Assembly (NCBI RefSeq): GCF_001428045.1
Contig: NZ_LMSD01000023.1
Coordinates: forward strand, 62,001-126,000
From: Paenibacillus sp. Soil750
Lineage (GTDB): Bacteria; Bacillota; Bacilli; Paenibacillales; NBRC-103111
Reading direction: 5' to 3'
DNA: 64,000 nucleotides
Each line of letters begins with the position of its first letter. Within the stretch, counting starts at the first letter, position 1. The translations under genes and the position numbers were made by a program. The notes below the pieces were generated by a model. It was not told the DNA's origin. It made no database searches and saw only the letters and a list, made by a program, of their open reading frames with translations. Of this stretch, positions 46,338-55,188 are shown one piece after another.

Positions 46338-48143
46338 TCATCCCCAATCACACGGTATTCGAATGCTAACAATCGTTCCTTCACCTTCTATGCTGTCTAC
46401 CTGTACGCCATAAGCTTCTCCGTAATATAAGCGAATTCGTCTATGAACATTGTGCAATCCGAATCCTCCGGACACTTCATTTCCAGTTTCCTTTGGCGTA
46501 TGGGGTTCCATTAAATCCTTCCGTAGCTGCTGAAGTCGATCTTCCGTAATGCCTTTACCGTTATCTTCAACCACAATAAGGAAGTTATCCTCATCCTCAA
46601 TCTTCGCCGTAATTCGTATCAGCCCTTTGCCACGCTTGTTTTTAAGCCCATGATAAAGGGCATTTTCAACAATGGGTTGTAAAGTCATTTTAAGGATAAG
46701 TAACGAATGCAAGCTTGAATCGATGGCAATTTCATAATCCAAAATATCCCGATACCGCATCTGTTGGATGGTTAAATAACTCTGAAGATGTTCAATTTCT
46801 TTTTCAAAGGTTATCCAATCCTTCCCTTTACTTAAGCTAATTCGAAACAGTTTGGATAAAGCCATAACCATCTGGACGACCTGATCCTTTTTCTCTGATT
46901 GCGCCAACCAGAGTATGGAATCCAATGTGTTGTACAAGAAATGAGGGTTAATTTGAGCCTGTAGGGCTCTAAGTTCCGATTTCTTGATTTCTTGCTGCTC
47001 TTTAATGCTTTGGTCTAGCAACATGCGAATTTTCCCAATCATAATATTAAAGCTATTCCCCAAATCAGAGATTTCATCTGTACCTGTAAGAACGACTTTA
47101 GCTTCAAGAAAGCCGGATGCGGCGAGTTGCATTTTGTTTTTTAGTATGCGAACAGGTCGAGTCAAGCGAGTAGACACAAAGAAATGCAAGGTTATCGCGA
47201 AAACGATGCTAAGCATAACGCTTATGATAATGAGCTGACGAATGGAATTGGCTTCCTCCACAATTTCTTGCAATGGTACCACCCCAACGATATTCCAACC
47301 CGTGGACATGGAGGGGGAAGTTACAATAAATTCTGGTTTACCTTCCGAAGAATCCACATAGTCTTTGTTTTTGTTTTCAATAATAGAAGCAATATATTTG
47401 TTTTCTAACCACTTTGTATGATTTGCAGCTTTTGAGGGTAAGAAAATGGCATTGCCCTTGTTGTCCGCGACATAGAAAAAGCCACTTTTCCCAATAATGA
47501 CGTTATCACTAAACTTTTTGACGATGTTGTCATCGACATCAATGATTATGAATCCAATGACTTCGTGGGTAACTCGCTGTTTTACTGTAGAAACAATTGA
47601 AATAATATTGTGATTCTTGTATTGAAATCCGTCTAGAGGATCTATGGAAGAAGGATCATTAGGCGGGATATTCAAGACAGCTTCAGGATTTTGAATCAGA
47701 TAGTCAAAATGTGGATTTCGTAATGCATTTTTATTAAGTTGAAAGACACCCTTCCTCTCGCTGATCCCTCGGCCATATAAATTAATCATGGTAATGTTCA
47801 GTACGCCATCATATTGATACGTCTGTCTATAGGAAGACATCGTTTGTAAAATCTCTCGTGCATCTAAATTTGAATCTGTTTGTGAAAATAGAAAATGTAG
47901 AACATTGGGATTTTTCTCGAGTTCCAGGAGTTTCTTGGTATCAGTAAACACGTTATCAATTTCTGTCGCTAATTGGGTTGCAAGCATCACCGTTGCAGCT
48001 TTGCTGTTATTAAACACGGTATTGTACGATTTATGATAGGAAATGAGACCGACAACAATTAATGGCAGACATGTGAGTATAACAAACATGGTTAAAAGTT
48101 TGGCCCGGAGGCTAGAAGTAATTTTGCGATATATATCCATCAT
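46338..48143 (-). CDS. Sensor histidine kinase (YesM-like)
   Basis: 601 residues. TM about 13-35; dCache-like sensor; TM about 295-318; HAMP; His_kinase with QAQINPHFLYNTLDSI (phospho-accepting His401); HATPase with VVEDNGKGI and GFGLHNVHRRI. Start 48143 is supported by AAAGG seven bases upstream; 48140 and 48158 are alternatives. First gene of a reverse-strand unit with the regulator and the RbsB-like lipoprotein. Confidence 0.92.
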   Translation of the reverse strand: MMDIYRKITSSLRAKLLTMFVILTCLPLIVVGLISYHKSYNTVFNNSKAATVMLATQLATEIDNVFTDTKKLLELEKNPNVLHFLFSQTDSNLDAREILQTMSSYRQTYQYDGVLNITMINLYGRGISERKGVFQLNKNALRNPHFDYLIQNPEAVLNIPPNDPSSIDPLDGFQYKNHNIISIVSTVKQRVTHEVIGFIIIDVDDNIVKKFSDNVIIGKSGFFYVADNKGNAIFLPSKAANHTKWLENKYIASIIENKNKDYVDSSEGKPEFIVTSPSMSTGWNIVGVVPLQEIVEEANSIRQLIIISVMLSIVFAITLHFFVSTRLTRPVRILKNKMQLAASGFLEAKVVLTGTDEISDLGNSFNIMIGKIRMLLDQSIKEQQEIKKSELRALQAQINPHFLYNTLDSILWLAQSEKKDQVVQMVMALSKLFRISLSKGKDWITFEKEIEHLQSYLTIQQMRYRDILDYEIAIDSSLHSLLILKMTLQPIVENALYHGLKNKRGKGLIRITAKIEDEDNFLIVVEDNGKGITEDRLQQLRKDLMEPHTPKETGNEVSGGFGLHNVHRRIRLYYGEAYGVQVDSIEGEGTIVSIRIPCDWG

Positions 48144-48235
48144 GCGAATACCTTTCATTAGTTACAAAGTGTCGAAAGCTTATTGTAAATTATGAATCAA
48201 CCGATATGAAAACGCAATCATTTAACAAAATACTG

Positions 48236-48285
48236 CACTTTTTGAATAAAAAAGTACTGTTTTTAATTTTGGGATTCAAAAAGTG
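48236..48285. promoter_or_regulatory. Inverted repeat between divergent operons, putative operator
   Basis: CACTTTTTGAAT (48236-48247) and its exact reverse complement ATTCAAAAAGTG (48274-48285) are 26 bases apart, in the 250-base gap between the kinase operon and the furanose importer. It is well placed for the AraC-type regulator to act on one or both promoters. Confidence 0.55.
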
Positions 48286-48395
48286 AATAATAATTTACAA
48301 GAAGTGTCTATGAAACTCCGTATACCCTTGCTCATTTCATATCCTATAATTTAGTTACACCGAAGCAAACAGGTGAAATAAGGGAGGAAATATAA

Positions 48396-49430
48396 ATGAA
48401 AAAGTCTCTAGGGGTAGTATTAGTAGCTTCAGCAATGATGATGTTCACAGCAGCATGTGGTAGTTCAGGAGATAGCAAGACCGCAAGCAGCACAACTGCA
48501 GCAGCAGCGGTAAGCCCAAGCACAGCAGCAGTAGCTACGGCTAAAGCGGACAAGAAAATCACTATGGGCTTTGCTCAAGTAGGTGCTGAAAGCGGATGGC
48601 GATCAGCGAATACGAAGTCCGTTCAAGATTCTGCGAAAGAAGCAGGCATTGAATTGAAATTCTCCGATGCACAGCAAAAACAAGAAAATCAAATTAAATC
48701 CATTCGTACATATATCCAACAAAAAGTTGATGTTATCGCGTTCTCTCCGGTTGTTGAATCCGGTTGGGACACTGTATTGAAAGAAGCTAAAGATGCTGGC
48801 ATTCCAGTTATCTTAACGGATAGAGCTGTAGATTCGAAGGATACTTCCCTCTACAAAACATTCATTGGTTCAGATTTCGTGGAAGAAGGCCGCAGCGCAG
48901 GGAAATGGGTAGTTGACAAATATAAAGATGCGAAAGAAACAGTTAATATCGTAGAGCTTCAAGGAACTACTGGTTCTGCTCCTGCGAATGATCGTAAAGC
49001 TGGATTTGGCGAAATTATTAAATCAAATCCAAACCTTAAAATCATTGCTTCACAAACAGGTGATTTTACACGTGCTAAAGGTAAAGAGGTTATGCAAGCA
49101 TTCTTGAAAGCCAATAAGAACATTAATGTTCTCTATGCACATAACGATGATATGGCACTAGGAGCTATTCAAGCAATTGAAGAAGCAGGACTTAAGCCAG
49201 GTAAAGATATCATCATTATCTCTGTTGATGGTGTGAAAGACGGCTTCGTAGCAGCAAGTGAAGGGAAAATTAACTTCATCGTAGAGTGTAACCCACTCCT
49301 TGGTGGACAATTGATGCAAGCTGCTAAAGATGTACTAGCCGGTAAAGAACTTCCGAAACGTATTGTTACGAAAGAAGGCGTATTTACTTCCGAAGATGCG
49401 AAACGTGAATTGCCTAACCGTCAGTACTAA
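48396..49430 (+). CDS. ytfQ: Galactofuranose-type ABC importer: binding lipoprotein (YtfQ-like)
   Basis: 344 residues. Lipobox FTAAC near residue 21; Ala/Ser/Thr-rich linker; then a type-I binding fold closely following E. coli YtfQ: GFAQVGAESGWR, QQKQENQIKSIR, PVVESGW, GDFTRAKGKEVM, YAHNDDMALGAIQAI, GLKPGKDI. In E. coli this system imports galactofuranose; here the ligand may be another furanose such as arabinofuranose. GGGAGGAAATATAA precedes the ATG. First gene of the importer operon. Confidence 0.93.
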   Translation: MKKSLGVVLVASAMMMFTAACGSSGDSKTASSTTAAAAVSPSTAAVATAKADKKITMGFAQVGAESGWRSANTKSVQDSAKEAGIELKFSDAQQKQENQIKSIRTYIQQKVDVIAFSPVVESGWDTVLKEAKDAGIPVILTDRAVDSKDTSLYKTFIGSDFVEEGRSAGKWVVDKYKDAKETVNIVELQGTTGSAPANDRKAGFGEIIKSNPNLKIIASQTGDFTRAKGKEVMQAFLKANKNINVLYAHNDDMALGAIQAIEEAGLKPGKDIIIISVDGVKDGFVAASEGKINFIVECNPLLGGQLMQAAKDVLAGKELPKRIVTKEGVFTSEDAKRELPNRQY

Positions 49431-49470
49431 GACATTGTCTATAACCTAGTTATTATAAATAAAAAGGGCG

Positions 49471-49503
49471 GAGCTGCTCCATCTTGCTAGAATGGAGTAG
49501 CTC
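49471..49503 (+). terminator. Hairpin between binding-protein and ATPase genes
   Basis: GAGCTGCTCCAT (49471-49482) pairs with ATGGAGTAGCTC (49492-49503) with one mismatch. There is no clear T run, so an mRNA-stability role is as likely as partial termination. Confidence 0.55.
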
Positions 49504-49527
49504 TCGTTCATATTGGAGAGGAGTGGC

Positions 49528-51039
49528 ATGATGAAACAGGGTGATCCGGTATTGCAGATGACCGGAATTCATAAGCAGTTTCCGGGTGTTAAGGCGTTAA
49601 CGAACGTTAATTTCAGAATGTTTCCTGGCGAAGTTCATGCCCTAATGGGTGAAAATGGGGCAGGTAAATCTACACTAATTAAAGTACTTACGGGTGTTCA
49701 CTCCATTGATCAGGGAATTGTTGAGATGGATAAACAGCCAATTCGTATTCTTAGCCCGCTTGATGCGCAAAACGCAGGTATTAGTACGGTTTATCAGGAG
49801 GTTAACCTCTGTTCAAACCTGTCTGTAGCTGAAAATATTTATATTGGGCGTGAACCACGTCGCTTCGGTCGTATTTTATGGAAAAAAATGAATGAGGATG
49901 CTGGGCAATTATTGAAGAAGAGAATGAATCTTGAAATAGACGTTACACAACCCTTGCATGCGTATTCCGTAGCTGTTCAACAGCTTGTAGCGATTGCCAG
50001 AGCCTTAAGTATTTCGGCAAAAGTGTTAATTCTAGATGAACCAACCTCCAGTTTAGATAGAGGTGAGGTTATCCAACTATTTTCTGTCATGACCCGATTA
50101 AAAAATGAAGGACTAGCGATTCTATTCGTTACTCATTTCTTGGATCAGGTTTACGACATTTCAGATCGCATAACCATACTCCGCAACGGAGAGTTTATTG
50201 GGGAATATTTAGCCAAAGATCTTCCTCGTATAGAGCTGGTTTCTAAAATGATTGGTAAGGACCTTGAGCTGCTAGAAGAGTTGCCCAAAGGTGATGCAGC
50301 TAATCAAATTAGTCATGAAGTATTCATTCAAGCAACCGATTTTGGGAAGAAAGGTTCCATTGAACCTGTTGATCTCACGATTCATAAAGGTGAAATTGTT
50401 GGTTTAGCAGGCTTGTTGGGTTCAGGTAGAACGGAACTAGCTAGATTATTCTTTGCAGCAGATAAGGCGGATTCTGGTGAAATGACGATTGCTGGTTCAA
50501 GTGAGGCGATTCATACGCCAAGGCAAGCCATTGATCAAGGTATTGCATTTTGCTCCGAGAACCGTAAATTAGAAGGGATTATTGATGATCTGACCGTGCG
50601 AGAAAATATCATACTAGCCCTTCAGGCATCCCAAGGTTGGTTTAAAACGATCTCAAGAAAACGGCAGGACGAAATGGCAGATGAATATATTCGCGCATTA
50701 AACATTAATCCACCTAACCCTGAACATTTGATTAAAAATTTAAGCGGCGGGAATCAACAGAAAGTATTGCTTGCTCGTTGGTTGCTTACGGATCCAAGTT
50801 TATTGATTCTGGATGAACCTACGCGAGGCATTGATATTGGGGCTAAAGCTGAAATTCAGAAATTAGTTTTGTCATTAGCGCAAAAAGGGATGTCAGTCCT
50901 ATTTATTTCATCGGAACTCGAAGAAGTTTTACGTGTCAGTCATAAAATCGTCGTATTGCGTGATCGTCACAAGGTGAAAGAAATGGTTGGCGATGAGATC
51001 AGTCAGAAAAATGTTATGAAGGCAATTGCGGGAGGTTAA
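49528..51039 (+). CDS. ytfR: Galactofuranose-type ABC importer: tandem ATPase (YtfR-like)
   Basis: 503 residues with two ATP-binding halves. The first has Walker A GENGAGKSTLIK and Walker B VLILDEPTSSLD. The second has a degenerate GLLGSGRTELARL loop, signature LSGGNQQKVLLARWLL and Walker B LLILDEPTRGID, as usual for CUT2 ATPases. It closely follows E. coli YtfR (FPGVKAL, TVYQEVNLC, FVTHFLDQVY). ATG 49528 is chosen for GGAGAGGAG just upstream. Confidence 0.95.
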   Translation: MMKQGDPVLQMTGIHKQFPGVKALTNVNFRMFPGEVHALMGENGAGKSTLIKVLTGVHSIDQGIVEMDKQPIRILSPLDAQNAGISTVYQEVNLCSNLSVAENIYIGREPRRFGRILWKKMNEDAGQLLKKRMNLEIDVTQPLHAYSVAVQQLVAIARALSISAKVLILDEPTSSLDRGEVIQLFSVMTRLKNEGLAILFVTHFLDQVYDISDRITILRNGEFIGEYLAKDLPRIELVSKMIGKDLELLEELPKGDAANQISHEVFIQATDFGKKGSIEPVDLTIHKGEIVGLAGLLGSGRTELARLFFAADKADSGEMTIAGSSEAIHTPRQAIDQGIAFCSENRKLEGIIDDLTVRENIILALQASQGWFKTISRKRQDEMADEYIRALNINPPNPEHLIKNLSGGNQQKVLLARWLLTDPSLLILDEPTRGIDIGAKAEIQKLVLSLAQKGMSVLFISSELEEVLRVSHKIVVLRDRHKVKEMVGDEISQKNVMKAIAGG

Positions 51040-51044
51040 TAGAC

Positions 51045-52070
51045 ATGGTGAAGCATCATTTGTTTTGGCCACTAATTTTTTTAGGCGCATTATTAGTTTT
51101 TAACTTTATCTACTCTCCTGATTTCTTTGCGATAAAAATGCGAGACGGTCATCTTTACGGCAGTCTAATTGATATCTTAAACTTTGGCTCTCCGCTAATG
51201 ATTGTATCTATTGGGATGACGTTAGTTATTGCGGCGACGAAAGGGGTGGATCTTTCCGTCGGTTCAGTCGTAGCTATTTCTGGAGCGATAGCTTGCCTGA
51301 TGATCAGTAATGGGGATGGCAGCTTAGTGAATGTCATTATTTCAGTGGGAACAGCGTTGTTAATTTCGCTTGTACTAGGTGTTTGGAATGGATTCCTAGT
51401 TGCGAATATTGGCATGCAGCCGATTATCGCCACGCTCATCTTGATGGTTTCTGGACGCGGCGTATCACAATTAATAACGAGTGGTCAAATTATTACGATT
51501 TCGAACCCTCATTATAAGTTCATTGGTGCAGGATCACTATTGACGCTTCCGTTCTCTATCTTCATTGTTGCAATTGTATTCCTTATTGCGTATCTCTTAA
51601 CAAGAAAGACAGCACTCGGTCTATTTATTGAATCTGTTGGTTGTAAGCCAACAGCAAGCAATCTTGCCGGAGTGAAATCGAAGACGGTAATGTTCTTCGT
51701 ATACATGTTCTGTAGTTTATGCGCAGCAATTGCAGGGTTGATTCTTAGCTCGAATGTCTCAAGCGCAGATGGCAACAATGCTGGATTATGGTATGAACTC
51801 GATGCGATCCTAGCTGTCGTTATTGGTGGAACCGCACTAACAGGTGGACGCTTTTACTTAGCTGGCACATTAGTCGGTGCATTAATTATTCAAACCTTAA
51901 CAACGACGATCTATATGATTGGTGTACCACCTGAAATAACGCTAGTTGTTAAAGCTTTCGTAGTTCTCATTGTTTGTTTAATTCAATCGGAATCTTTCCG
52001 CAAATCGATTGCCTTCCGTTGGAAAACCCGCCATTATCCGGCTGAGAGGGAGGTCAAACAGCATGCTTAA
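51045..52070 (+). CDS. ytfT: Galactofuranose-type ABC importer permease (YtfT-like)
   Basis: 341 residues, about eight to ten membrane helices. CUT2 permease motifs: GMTLVIAATKGVDLSVGSVV, LAGVKSKTVMFFVYMFCSL, ELDAILAVVIGGTALTGGR. GGGAGGTTAATAGAC precedes the ATG, five bases after the ATPase stop. It pairs with the YjfF-like permease, whose start overlaps its end. Confidence 0.95.
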   Translation: MVKHHLFWPLIFLGALLVFNFIYSPDFFAIKMRDGHLYGSLIDILNFGSPLMIVSIGMTLVIAATKGVDLSVGSVVAISGAIACLMISNGDGSLVNVIISVGTALLISLVLGVWNGFLVANIGMQPIIATLILMVSGRGVSQLITSGQIITISNPHYKFIGAGSLLTLPFSIFIVAIVFLIAYLLTRKTALGLFIESVGCKPTASNLAGVKSKTVMFFVYMFCSLCAAIAGLILSSNVSSADGNNAGLWYELDAILAVVIGGTALTGGRFYLAGTLVGALIIQTLTTTIYMIGVPPEITLVVKAFVVLIVCLIQSESFRKSIAFRWKTRHYPAEREVKQHA

Positions 52071-53025
52071 GAAACAGCATATTCCTATCCTGGTGACAAT
52101 GGGGTTATTTGTACTCATGTTCGCTGTCGGGTCTTTCCGTTATACAGGATTCTTTTCTTTACAAGTACTGATGAATTTGCTAATTGATAATGCCTTTTTA
52201 TTAATAACGGCTGTTGGAATGACATTTGTTATCGTATCAGGTGGTATTGATTTATCGGTCGGCTCTGTTATTGCCTTAACGACGATGATCTCGGCGAGTT
52301 TAGTCCAAGCGGGTTGGCCGCCTGGCCTCGTCATACCGATGGTATTGTTAATCGGAGCTCTCTTTGGTTGGGGAATGGGAGCCATCATTCATTACTTCAA
52401 GATTGAACCCTTCATCGTTACCTTATCCGGGATGTTCCTTGCTAGGGGTTTGTGTTACATCATAAGTATTAATACCATTACCATCGATAATGGCTTCTAC
52501 ACAAGTGTGGCCCAAACGAAGATTAGCTTACCTGGTGGTAACTTTGTCTCGATTAGTGTCATCATTGCCTTGTTGGTTGTATTTCTAGGCTTCTATATTG
52601 CACATTACACACGTTTTGGCAGAAATACGTATGCATTAGGTGGAAGTGAGCAATCTTCCATATTGATGGGCTTACCAGTTGGGCGTACCAAAATGCTCAT
52701 CTATGCGTTCAGTGGATTCTGCTCAGCACTAGCAGGCGTGGTCTTCACTTTCTACATGCTTTCAGGTTATGGCTTACACGCGATGGGTATGGAATTAGAT
52801 GCCATAGCAGCGGTTGTCATCGGGGGCACACTCCTCACCGGAGGCGTTGGATACATTGTAGGTACTTTCTTCGGTGTCATGATTCAAGGTGTTATTCAAA
52901 CGATTATTAGTTTTGAAGGGACATTAAGTTCTTGGTGGACGAAAATTGTTATCGGTATTCTATTGTTTATGTTTATTATCTTACAACGTTTGCTAAGTCA
53001 ACGACGCTGGGCACAACGTAGATAA
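52063..53025 (+). CDS. yjfF: Galactofuranose-type ABC importer permease (YjfF-like)
   Basis: 320 residues, about eight to ten membrane helices, with FVIVSGGIDLSVGSVIALTT and ELDAIAAVVIGGTLLTGGVG. ATG 52063 (GAGGGAGG upstream) overlaps the preceding gene by eight bases; an earlier in-frame ATG at 52009 would give an unlikely N-terminal extension. Confidence 0.95.
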   Translation: MLKKQHIPILVTMGLFVLMFAVGSFRYTGFFSLQVLMNLLIDNAFLLITAVGMTFVIVSGGIDLSVGSVIALTTMISASLVQAGWPPGLVIPMVLLIGALFGWGMGAIIHYFKIEPFIVTLSGMFLARGLCYIISINTITIDNGFYTSVAQTKISLPGGNFVSISVIIALLVVFLGFYIAHYTRFGRNTYALGGSEQSSILMGLPVGRTKMLIYAFSGFCSALAGVVFTFYMLSGYGLHAMGMELDAIAAVVIGGTLLTGGVGYIVGTFFGVMIQGVIQTIISFEGTLSSWWTKIVIGILLFMFIILQRLLSQRRWAQRR

Positions 53026-53035
53026 AAGTTGAGGG

Positions 53036-53077
53036 AAGGGCATTAATTGACATGTTTTGTCGACTAGTGCCCTTTTT
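53036..53077 (+). terminator. Hairpin between permease and chemoreceptor genes
   Basis: AAGGGCA (53036-53042) pairs with TGCCCTT (53068-53074), with further partial pairing inside and a T run. It would lower expression of the two genes behind it. Confidence 0.65.
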
Positions 53078-53101
53078 CATATGTACACAGGGGGAACTTA
53101 T

Positions 53102-55165
53102 ATGCCATATATTACAAACATTGTGCGGATGCTGTTTCAACGGCCTAGTCGGTCGATCGGTACTAAACTTTTCCTCATCTTTTTTTGTTCCTTAGGTGTC
53201 TCCGTTATAGGCATGGGGTTATTTTCTTCCCGTATTGCTGAAAACGCAATCATTGATCAAATGAAAAAAAGCTCGCAGGATTTAGTTACAACTGCGGGGG
53301 AGAAATTAGACATGAAGCAGCAGTTTTACATAGATTTATCGAATCAACTCATTAGTGATAGCACATTTACTAAAAATTTATTTCAAATTTCTAATGCTGG
53401 TATTGGAAAGGCTGAATTGGAACGAAGAAATTCCGAAATGAGAGATGCATTCGACCAGTTAGCATTATCGGATCAGAGCATTCGAGATATCACACTGATT
53501 CCCATTCAAACGTCCCTTGATATGATAAGTACACAGCGAGAAGGGTTGAGTCCAGATCTAAGAACGGCTGGTTGGATTCAAACTATTCTTAATGCGAGTG
53601 GTAAACCCGTCTGGATGCCTATAGAAGAAAAAGGGTACTTAGGAGATTCACCTAAACCTCTCTTTGCTTACGGGAGATTACTAGGTAAAAATAATGTAGG
53701 CTCTGAGGATTTCATCCTAATCGTTCAAATAGAAGCTAATGTTTTGCAAACGATGGTCAATGCTTTTCAGCTTAGTGATGGCGCGGAAACGCTTATCACA
53801 ACTCAATCTGGAAAGTTGATTTTGAGCAATAACATGGTATCGAACTCTCATACGATTTCATTACCAGCGAATTCAACAGTTTCAGGCAGCTTCATAGATA
53901 AACATGTGAGTGGGGTTCGAAATTTGCTTGCCTATCACCAATCATCTGTCAGTAATTGGTCATTCATCGCGATTGCACCGTTGGCTGAGTTAACGAAGTC
54001 TGTTAGTAAAATTCAGAAAATGACTTATGTATTTATAGGTTTGAACATTCTGCTTGCTTTGATGATTGGTTTATGGATTGTATTCATAGTTGGCAAACCA
54101 CTTTCTCATATTGTGAAGTTAATGAGGTTAGCTGCCGATGGCAATTTAACCGGAAGACTATCAGTTCAGAATCGGAAAGATGAGATTGGACAGGTAGAAT
54201 TCGCATACGAGCAGATGATGGAGAATATTGGAGATCTTATCATGAGCTCTAGAGAAAGTGTGATTGAAGTCACTGAATTTAGTAAGCGTATGAGCAGTGC
54301 AGCCGAAATCACCGTTATTTCTGCAAGAGAAATACACGCAGCGACAGATCAAATAGCTGGTGGTGCGATTGACTTGGCTTCGAATGCCGAGCAAAGTGCG
54401 GCGCGTATGGAACAAATGAGTACTTCTTTAACTAATGTATTTTCACTTCAAGGTATAATGGCTCGTTCCGCTCAAGAGGTAGAAGAGGTTTGTAGAACGG
54501 GTGGAAACTCAGTACATGATCTCTTGCGTAAAGCAGGGGATACTGAAGCTAGTTTTCGAGTTGTAGCAGGCAAAGTTAACAGTCTCCAGGAATCTGCAAG
54601 TTCTGTTCGTGCGATACTGAAAATCTTGAAAGAGATCACGAATTCAACCAAGATATTGTCACTTAATGCTTCGATTGAAGCAACCAGGGCTGGAGCCGCA
54701 GGAGCTAGTTTTAAAGTCATTGCGAATGAGATACGCCAATTGGCGGAACGATCCAATGCCTCCATTGGTCAAGTAGGACAATTTACAGATATTATTTTAC
54801 AAGAGGTGGAATCTACAGTAGGGGCTATGTCTGATGCAATGCCTTTCTTTCAAGATATGAATGTGGAAGTATTTGAGGTGTTCAAATTATTTACACGAAT
54901 TCAAGAAGAAATGGAGCAGTTATTAACACGAGCTACGGACGTTACCTTGTCCTTGGATAAATTAAACGCTGTACAAACCGTACTTGGTCAGGCTATATTC
55001 GAAGTATCTGCTGTATCACAGGAGTCATCAGCTTCAACGGAGCAAGTCGCTTCACTCTGTTCAACGCAGCTAACGATCGGAGAGCAATTGTTAGAACTCT
55101 CTACGAGATTGAATCAAATCTCAGGTCAATTAGAACGACATATGTCTCATTTCCACACGAAATAA
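53102..55165 (+). CDS. Methyl-accepting chemotaxis-like receptor
   Basis: 687 residues. TM about 19-42; dCache-like sensor; TM about 307-331; HAMP about 332-385; then a long coiled-coil signalling domain. The tip reads STKILSLNASIEATRAGAAG and VIANEIRQLAERS, recognisable against the usual NLLALNAAIEAARAGE and VVADEVRKLAE but clearly divergent. ATG 53102 follows GGGGGAAC; an upstream start at 53057 lies over the hairpin. It sits inside the furanose-importer operon just before a second YtfQ-like protein, which may present ligand to it. Confidence 0.88.
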   Translation: MPYITNIVRMLFQRPSRSIGTKLFLIFFCSLGVSVIGMGLFSSRIAENAIIDQMKKSSQDLVTTAGEKLDMKQQFYIDLSNQLISDSTFTKNLFQISNAGIGKAELERRNSEMRDAFDQLALSDQSIRDITLIPIQTSLDMISTQREGLSPDLRTAGWIQTILNASGKPVWMPIEEKGYLGDSPKPLFAYGRLLGKNNVGSEDFILIVQIEANVLQTMVNAFQLSDGAETLITTQSGKLILSNNMVSNSHTISLPANSTVSGSFIDKHVSGVRNLLAYHQSSVSNWSFIAIAPLAELTKSVSKIQKMTYVFIGLNILLALMIGLWIVFIVGKPLSHIVKLMRLAADGNLTGRLSVQNRKDEIGQVEFAYEQMMENIGDLIMSSRESVIEVTEFSKRMSSAAEITVISAREIHAATDQIAGGAIDLASNAEQSAARMEQMSTSLTNVFSLQGIMARSAQEVEEVCRTGGNSVHDLLRKAGDTEASFRVVAGKVNSLQESASSVRAILKILKEITNSTKILSLNASIEATRAGAAGASFKVIANEIRQLAERSNASIGQVGQFTDIILQEVESTVGAMSDAMPFFQDMNVEVFEVFKLFTRIQEEMEQLLTRATDVTLSLDKLNAVQTVLGQAIFEVSAVSQESSASTEQVASLCSTQLTIGEQLLELSTRLNQISGQLERHMSHFHTK

Positions 55166-55188
55166 TCTTCAAGGGGGACTTGAATAAA

